This document shows positions 59,449 through 64,000 of a stretch of 64,000 bases of DNA, piece after piece (the first letter of the stretch is position 1; every line of letters starts with the position of its first letter). The notes under the pieces were generated by a model that made no database searches, was not told the DNA's origin, and saw only the letters and a list, made by a program, of their open reading frames with translations. Source of the DNA: Alphaproteobacteria bacterium (GTDB lineage Bacteria > Myxococcota_A > UBA796 > CAJQPC01); contig JACKEV010000007.1 in NCBI GenBank assembly GCA_020632795.1, positions 310,001 to 374,000 of the forward strand, read 5' to 3'. Position numbers and translations under genes: made by a program.

Positions 59449-60909
59449 TCAGGGGGCGCACGCGTCGACGAGCGTGGTGCCGTAGACGGTGCCCGTGTGC
59501 CCGTTGCCGGAGCGGTCGCTGACGGTGGTGCCGCTCGCCTCGTTGAAGTCCCAGAGAGCGATCAGCCCCGAGACGTCCTCGGGTAGGATGTCACCGTTGG
59601 TGAGCGCCAGGACCTCGTCATCGCTGAGCTGCCGGTCCCAGATCGCGAAGTCGTCGAGGACCCCCGAGGCCGGATCGCCGCCCGCGATCGCCGCGTCGCC
59701 GATGTAGAGCGGCGTGTCCGAGGCCGCCCCGATGGACAGCGCGGTGCTGGTGTCGTACGGCAGGCCCGTGACCGAGTTGTAGAGGGTCCAGGTGGTGCCG
59801 TCCCAGGTCGCCGTGTAGCGCTGCCAACGATCCGGCCAGATGGCGTTGATCGTGACCGTCTCGGAGACCCCCGGCCGACCGATCCGCACGTGGCCGTCGT
59901 AGTACACGATCTCCCACTCGGACGAGTCGCGGTCCCCCTTGCGCAGCACCCGCCCCGCGTCGTCGTCGATCAGCGCCGAGAAGCTGATGGTGAAGGGCGA
60001 GGACGGGTCGAGGTTGAGGCCCGGATCGGCGGGGACCTCCACCACGCCCCCCGGGCCCATCGAGAGCGCGCCGCAGTCCTTCATCACGCAGGAGCCGAGC
60101 TGGGGGTGGTCGTCGCGCAGAGGGGCGTCGTGGCCGTTGCCCGAGACATCGGACAGGGTGAGGTCGTCGGCGTCGGCGCGGTCCGCGTCCCACCAGGCCA
60201 CCACCTCGGCGAAGTCGCCAGGGGTGGCCGACAGGGTCGCCAGGGACATCGCCTCGTCCGCCGTGAGCTCCTTCCCGATGATGGCCATGTCTGCGAGGGC
60301 CCCCCGCATGCCACCGAGCTCCGAGGGGTAGTTGAAGAGCGTGAGGTCGGTGTCGTAGCCGGTGCCGAGGCTGCCGGACCCCGTCGCGTTCTGCTCGCCG
60401 TTGAGGTAGTAGGACAGCTCGCCAGCGTCGTAGACCAGCGTGGCGTGGAACCAGTGGTTGTCCGGATAGTCACCACAGACCAGTCTGCCCACGTCCTGCC
60501 GGTTGAAGCAGAGCTTGGGGCCCTGCCCGTCGAGGTTGCGGCTGTAGCCAATCGAGTACTCCTTGGTGTTGTTGTCGCCCTTGACCATGACGTGGCCGCC
60601 GGGGCCGTTGAAGTGGAACCACCCGGTGACCGTGAAGCTGTCTCCGCCCTCGAAGTTGAGGTCGGGGGCGGCCTCGACCAACGCCTGGCTGCTGTCCCAC
60701 TCGACCAGCATGGCGCCGCAGAGGTCCGCGTTGGTGGAGCCGGTGTCGTCGGAGCTGGTGTCGTCGGAGCTGGTGTCGTCGGTGGCGGTGTCGTCCGCGG
60801 CGGTGTCTGTGGCGGTGTCGTCGGCAGAGCTGTCGTCGCTGGTGTCCTTGTCGCCGCAGGCCGCGAGCAGGGCGAGGGGGATCAGCAGTCCTGTGAGTGG
60901 TCGCATCAT
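59449..60909 (-). CDS. Lipoprotein with two LamG-like (concanavalin A-like) domains
   Basis: A 486-residue protein; the ATG at 60909 has GGAGG five bases upstream. Signal ends LIPLALLAAC (lipobox) then GDKDTSDDS and a long D/T/S-rich linker of 35 residues. Two LamG/laminin-G-like jelly rolls follow: residues 60-235 (FEGGDSFTVTGWFHFNGPGG) and 265-430 (SSPFTISFSALIDDDAGRVL), each ended by an AIWDRQLSDDE-like unit. A similar LIALWDFNEASGTTV unit ends the protein. Probable surface glycan binding. The gene has a perfect sigma-54 promoter and UAS at 61050. It ends 68 bases before the activator's start. Confidence 0.9.
   Translation of the reverse strand: MMRPLTGLLIPLALLAACGDKDTSDDSSADDTATDTAADDTATDDTSSDDTSSDDTGSTNADLCGAMLVEWDSSQALVEAAPDLNFEGGDSFTVTGWFHFNGPGGHVMVKGDNNTKEYSIGYSRNLDGQGPKLCFNRQDVGRLVCGDYPDNHWFHATLVYDAGELSYYLNGEQNATGSGSLGTGYDTDLTLFNYPSELGGMRGALADMAIIGKELTADEAMSLATLSATPGDFAEVVAWWDADRADADDLTLSDVSGNGHDAPLRDDHPQLGSCVMKDCGALSMGPGGVVEVPADPGLNLDPSSPFTISFSALIDDDAGRVLRKGDRDSSEWEIVYYDGHVRIGRPGVSETVTINAIWPDRWQRYTATWDGTTWTLYNSVTGLPYDTSTALSIGAASDTPLYIGDAAIAGGDPASGVLDDFAIWDRQLSDDEVLALTNGDILPEDVSGLIALWDFNEASGTTVSDRSGNGHTGTVYGTTLVDACAP
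60742..60860 (-). repeat. Low-complexity D/T/S linker repeats
   Basis: Tandem copies of GTGTCGTCGGAGCTG-type 15-base units encode the DDTSS linker of the LamG lipoprotein. Confidence 0.6.
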
Positions 60910-60973
60910 GGGGTCCTCCGTTGGGGGCGGCTGAGCGGGGGTGCTCGGCAGGCTCCCGGATGCCGTCCACATC

Positions 60974-60988
60974 GCAAGAGGTGTGCCA
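60974..60988 (-). promoter_or_regulatory. Sigma-54 promoter (perfect -24/-12) of LamG lipoprotein
   Basis: TGGCAC-ACCTC-TTGC on the minus strand, matching consensus in both boxes with a five-base spacer. Transcription should start near 60962, about 53 bases before the ATG at 60909. Confidence 0.8.
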
Positions 60989-61047
60989 CCCGGTGGGGAC
61001 GCCAGGGGGGCCGCCAGCGCGTGGTGGAGGCGCCCGGGGATCGGTGC

Positions 61048-61071
61048 GGCGACCGACGTCGGTCGGTCTCC
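61048..61071. promoter_or_regulatory. Palindromic enhancer-like site (UAS)
   Basis: The 16-base perfect palindrome CGACCGACGTCGGTCG (61050-61065) is set in a stretch 21/24 identical to 51801-51824. It is about 60 bases upstream of the -24 box. Confidence 0.65.
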
Positions 61072-61137
61072 GCTCCAACGAGGGGTCTTCCGGTCCTGTG
61101 GCTCGACGTGGAGGGACGGCAGCGGCGCGACCCTCGT

Positions 61138-62052
61138 CTACACCTGCAGGAGCCCGTCGCTGTACGGCAGCGCCTGCGCCTCGGAGGGCGGCACCTCGAA
61201 GTAGCGCTTGAACTCGCGGCTGAACTGCGAGGGGCTCGCGTAGCCGACCTCGAAGGCGGCCTCGTCGACGCGCTTGCCCTCGAGGACGAGGAGCCCCTTG
61301 GCCTTCAGGAGGCGGACCTTCTTGAGGTACTGGAGCGGCGTCTCGCCGGTGACCTGCTTGAAGGCGCGGTGGAAGGAGGACACCCCCATCGCGCACTCGC
61401 GGGCGAGGTCCTCGACCGCGAGCGAGGTCGAGTAGTCGCGGTGGATGACCTCGAGGGCGCGGGCGACGCTGGCGTAGGGGCTCTGGTGCTGGGTCAGCGC
61501 GTAGAGCACGCGGCCGTGCTCGGAGCGGAGCACGCGATAGAGGATCTCCTCGACCGCGGCCGGGCCGACGATCTGGCGATCCAGCGGATCCGCGAGGCAG
61601 GCGAGGAGTCGGGCGGTCGCGGCGAGGAGCTCGCCCTCCATCCGCAGCGGCTCGACGCCGCTGTGGAGCGCGAGGGGCTCCCGCAGGGCGAGCCCGAGCT
61701 TGCCGGAGAGGCGCGCCACCAGGGCGTGGAGGGCGGGGAGCTCGATGTTGATGCGGACGCCGAGGAGCGGCTCCTCGGGCGTCCCGTGCGACGCGCACTC
61801 GAAGGGCAGCGGCACCCCCAGGACCAGGCAGGTCTCCGCGTCGTAGTGGAAAGTGCGATCGCCGAGGTAGCCCTCCTTGTGACCCTGGCCGATGATCACG
61901 ATGCCGGGGTCGTAGAGGAGCGGGGAGCGCGGGGTGTGCCGGTCGATCCAGAAGAAGAGGACGCCGGGCACCCCGGTCTCGGCGACCCCCGAGGGGGCGC
62001 GCGAAGGGATCGTGCGTCGGAGCGCGCGGAGCAGCGGGGCGAGGGTGGGCAT
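61138..62052 (-). CDS. AraC-family transcriptional regulator
   Basis: A 304-residue protein. Residues 1-180 match the AraC_N ligand domain (RSPLLYDPGIVIIGQGHKEG, ETCLVLGVPLPFEC). The C-terminal 110 residues are the AraC double helix-turn-helix (LAVEDLARECAMGVSSFHRA, then FEVGYASPSQFSREFKRYF). GGAGG lies four bases before the ATG. It follows the two enzyme genes by 41 bases in the same direction, so it is the third gene of their operon and probably regulates it, perhaps in response to an aldehyde or alcohol; the last is inference. Confidence 0.95.
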   Translation of the reverse strand: MPTLAPLLRALRRTIPSRAPSGVAETGVPGVLFFWIDRHTPRSPLLYDPGIVIIGQGHKEGYLGDRTFHYDAETCLVLGVPLPFECASHGTPEEPLLGVRINIELPALHALVARLSGKLGLALREPLALHSGVEPLRMEGELLAATARLLACLADPLDRQIVGPAAVEEILYRVLRSEHGRVLYALTQHQSPYASVARALEVIHRDYSTSLAVEDLARECAMGVSSFHRAFKQVTGETPLQYLKKVRLLKAKGLLVLEGKRVDEAAFEVGYASPSQFSREFKRYFEVPPSEAQALPYSDGLLQV

Positions 62053-62093
62053 GGGGCCTCCTTAGCGGCTTCCAGGCGATCCGGCCGGGCGCC

Positions 62094-62435
62094 TCAGGGG
62101 GCCCCGCCGTCGCCCTCGAACAACGCCCGCGCGAGCGTCACCGCGCTCATCGCGGCCGGCCAGCCCGCGTAGAACGCCAGGTGCGTGATCAGCTCGATGA
62201 TCTCGTCGCGCGTCACGCCGTTCTCGAGCGCCTTGGGGATGTGGAACCGAAGCTGGTCGGTCTTCCCCATCGCGATGAGCGCCGAGCAGGTCGCGAGGCT
62301 CCGGTCCCGCGCCCCCAGCTCCGGGCGCGCCCACACGTCGTCGAAGAGCACGCGGTCGGTCAGCTCCACGAGCTTGGGGGCGAAGTCGCCGAGCGCGTCG
62401 CGCGCGGCGGTCGAGGGGGTGGGTCTGTGTGTCAT
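62094..62435 (-). CDS. Carboxymuconolactone decarboxylase-family protein
   Basis: A 113-residue single-domain CMD protein. AGG-AGG (AAGGAGG) lies five bases before the ATG. Conserved stretch ATCSALIAMGKTDQLRFHIP, then ALENGVTRDEIIELITHLAF and YAGWPAAMSA. There is no CxxC as in AhpD, so it is not a peroxidase; the decarboxylase or an unknown role fits. It lies 26 bases after the alcohol dehydrogenase gene. Such gene pairs are frequent with AraC regulators. Confidence 0.93.
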   Translation of the reverse strand: MTHRPTPSTAARDALGDFAPKLVELTDRVLFDDVWARPELGARDRSLATCSALIAMGKTDQLRFHIPKALENGVTRDEIIELITHLAFYAGWPAAMSAVTLARALFEGDGGAP

Positions 62436-62461
62436 GGTTGCCTCCTTGGGGTGGGATCGCG

Positions 62462-63502
62462 TCAGAGCTTCACGAGGACCTTGAGCGCCTTGCGCTCGTG
62501 CATGGCGGCGTAGCCGTCGGGGATGCCGTCCAGATCGACGCGCATGTCGAAGACGGGGGAGGGGTCGAGCGTGCCCTCCAGGACGTCCGCCATCAGCGCC
62601 TTCATGTAGGCGCGGACCGGCGCCGGGCCGCCGCGGAGGGTGGCGTTCTTGAAGAACAGGCTCATGATGTCCAGGCCCTCCCGGGCGGGGCCGTGGGGGA
62701 CGCCGACGTAGCCGATGGCGCCGCCGGGGCGGACGGCCTGGATGGCCTGCTGCATGGAGGACGCACCGCCCACGCACTCGAGCACGTGGCGCGCGCCGCC
62801 GCGGGTCAGCTCGAGGAGCTCGTGGACGGCCTCGTCGCCGTGGCGGCTCACCACGTCGGTGGCGCCGAAGGCCCGGGCCTTCTCCAGGCGGTCGGCGTGG
62901 TGGCCGACGGCGATGATGCGCTCGGCGCCCAGCCGGCGCGCGGCGAGCACGCCACACAGACCCACCGCGCCGTCCCCGATGACCACGACGGTCGCGCCCG
63001 GACCCACGCCGGCGCAGACCGCGGCGTGGTGGCCGGTGCCCATGACGTCGGTCAGCGGGAACAGGGCGTCGAGGATGGCGTCGTTGTCGTGGACGTGCTC
63101 GGGGACGCGGACCAGGGTCCCGTCGGCGAAGGGCGCGCGGACCGCCTCACCCTGCGCGCCGTCGGTCATGCTGGCCCAGAACCCGCCGTGGGTGCAGGAG
63201 GTCGGCAGGCCGGCGTGACAGAATTCGCAGGTGCCGTCCGAGATGGCGAAGGGGGCGAGGACCAGATCGCCGGGCTTGAGGTGGCGGACCTCGGACCCCA
63301 CCTCCTCCACGACCCCCATCGGCTCGTGGCCGGTGCGGCTGCCGGGCGCGTAGTCCTGCTGGCCGCGGTAGAACCAGAGGTCCGAGCCGCAGATGGCGGT
63401 GCGGGTGATGCGGACGATGGCGTCGGTCGGCGCCTCGATGCGGGGATCGGGGACGTCCTCGATCCGGATGTCTTCAGCCCCGTGGAAGATGGCGGCGCGC
63501 AT
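62462..63502 (-). CDS. Zinc-dependent alcohol dehydrogenase (MDR family)
   Basis: A 346-residue medium-chain dehydrogenase. Catalytic zinc site: Cys38 in TAICGSDLW and GHEPMGVVEEVG. NAD(P)-binding loop VVVIGDGAVGLCGVLAARRL. The structural zinc loop is SDGTCEFC...SC with Asp where the first of four Cys normally is. Oxidises alcohols or reduces aldehydes. It is first in a three-gene unit with the CMD protein and AraC regulator; no clear sigma-70 or sigma-54 element upstream. Confidence 0.93.
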   Translation of the reverse strand: MRAAIFHGAEDIRIEDVPDPRIEAPTDAIVRITRTAICGSDLWFYRGQQDYAPGSRTGHEPMGVVEEVGSEVRHLKPGDLVLAPFAISDGTCEFCHAGLPTSCTHGGFWASMTDGAQGEAVRAPFADGTLVRVPEHVHDNDAILDALFPLTDVMGTGHHAAVCAGVGPGATVVVIGDGAVGLCGVLAARRLGAERIIAVGHHADRLEKARAFGATDVVSRHGDEAVHELLELTRGGARHVLECVGGASSMQQAIQAVRPGGAIGYVGVPHGPAREGLDIMSLFFKNATLRGGPAPVRAYMKALMADVLEGTLDPSPVFDMRVDLDGIPDGYAAMHERKALKVLVKL

Positions 63503-63742
63503 GAGAGCACTCCTTTGAACAGTGGCTCGGAGGGGAGACGATCAAGACGTCACGGCGCTGTGCCTGGACGTCGCTCCAGGCGCAGAGGCGTGTGGTGGTG
63601 GAGCACAGCTCCGGGGTGCCGTCCTGACACACATATGGTAGGGATCTGCCGGCCGGCGCGCCATAGGCGTTCCTCCGGAAGATCTGCCTGATCCTGCTCC
63701 CGGTGAGAGCAGGAGGCAGGCCTCCGGCACGCGGCCATGGGC
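63503..63742. other. 240-base intergenic region
   Basis: No gene seen. It should hold the promoter of the dehydrogenase operon. No good sigma-70 or sigma-54 element is visible on the minus strand; the few short open frames have no ribosome sites. Confidence 0.45.
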
Positions 63743-64000
63743 TCAGGGGTCGAGGGGCTCGGGCTCGCCGCAGGACAGGACCAGGATCTCGCCGCGCAGG
63801 TAGCAGTTCACAGAGACACAGACATCCCGCAGATGAGCTTCGGAGACGCAGGCCGGCTCCGATGGGCCAGAGACGCCAGGCTGGGTGTAGTAGGCCTCGC
63901 AGGACGCGAGCCACTCGTTGGGTGCACAGGGATAGTTCTGTGCGTCATAAGACGGTGGGGACCCATACTGTGCGCACGGCGTGCGCTCGCTGTCCGGGCA
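63743..64000 (-). CDS. C-terminal fragment of Cys-rich exported protein; 5' end beyond window
   Basis: An open frame of 85 codons runs in from the right edge to a TGA at 63745-63743; the start lies outside. Eight Cys in 85 residues (positions 1, 9, 25, 34, 51, 61, 66, 77 of the visible part), with WLASCEAYY and RDVCVSVNCYL, indicate a disulphide-rich secreted or lipoprotein domain. No family recognised. It is in the same direction as the dehydrogenase operon 240 bases on. Confidence 0.6.
   Translation of the reverse strand, partial: CPDSERTPCAQYGSPPSYDAQNYPCAPNEWLASCEAYYTQPGVSGPSEPACVSEAHLRDVCVSVNCYLRGEILVLSCGEPEPLDP

Larger units (their letters stand above)
60910..61137. other. 228-base intergenic control region of the LamG lipoprotein gene
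   Basis: No gene seen. Holds the sigma-54 promoter (60974-60988, -) and the palindrome (61048-61071). It separates the AraC gene stop from the lipoprotein start. Confidence 0.6.

Overview
The window is 64 kb of very GC-rich (about 70%), densely packed bacterial chromosome. It carries many Cys-lipoproteins whose lipobox is followed by a D/S/T-rich linker, MopE-type Asp/Cys metal-binding modules, eukaryotic-like Ser/Thr kinases, FHA proteins, a FHA-type sigma-54 activator, CHAT/C25-type clan CD protease folds and an alpha-2-macroglobulin. This points to a Myxococcota-like (former deltaproteobacterial) organism. No rRNA or other phylogenetic marker is present, so that is inference. Genes usually have a clear GGAGG-type ribosome site, many overlap by 1-13 bases (ATGA, TTGA, TGATG), and GTG and TTG starts occur.

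Layout. 1-3.4 kb (-): three coupled genes, two related P-loop ATPases and a helical protein cut by the left edge. 3.6-10.5 kb (+): alpha-2-macroglobulin lipoprotein and a class V aminotransferase. 10.5-12.7 kb (-): unknown protein, CopZ-like HMA protein, a 43-residue Cys peptide, an ECF-type sigma factor and a small membrane protein. 12.9-24.4 kb: an envelope-signalling block (FHA membrane protein; membrane protein plus VWA lipoprotein; Ser/Thr kinase; three exported proteins). 24.4-28.3 kb (-): Rpn-type nuclease, a PLP Thr/Ser dehydratase and a CHAT/Clp_N/FHA protein. 28.6-36 kb: lipoproteins, a fatty-acid desaturase coupled to a C25/caspase-like peptidase, an L-domain lipoprotein and a KAS III homologue. 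36-43.4 kb (+): thioredoxin-octahaem cytochrome, choline/ethanolamine kinase-like protein, then a deoxysugar cluster (ColD-like dehydratase, SDR, GDP-fucose-synthase/ColC-like enzyme), a lipoprotein and a DUF4870 protein. 43.4-48.1 kb (-): radical SAM protein, DegT aminotransferase, MopE/FG-GAP lipoprotein. 48.2-51.7 kb: peptide deformylase, MopE/fibrinogen-like lipoprotein, a tRNA-Pro(CGG), a tiny exported peptide gene and a ParE-type toxin-antitoxin pair. 51.9-60.9 kb: a FHA sigma-54 activator/kinase operon flanked by two lipoprotein genes. 61.1-63.5 kb (-): zinc alcohol dehydrogenase, carboxymuconolactone-decarboxylase-like protein, AraC regulator. The right edge holds the C-terminus of a Cys-rich protein.

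The most unusual arrangement is at 50.8-61.1 kb. Three perfect -24/-12 sigma-54 promoters (51861-51876 +, 60974-60988 -, 50891-50905 -) lie next to genes for exported proteins. Two of them share a near-identical palindrome (21 of 24 bases) 40-60 bases upstream, as expected of an enhancer site, and the FHA-type activator and its coupled sensor-like kinase lie between those two. This suggests a local circuit of FG-GAP kinase, FHA activator and sigma-54 controlling surface lipoproteins. No CRISPR array, insertion sequence, prophage or rRNA gene was seen.
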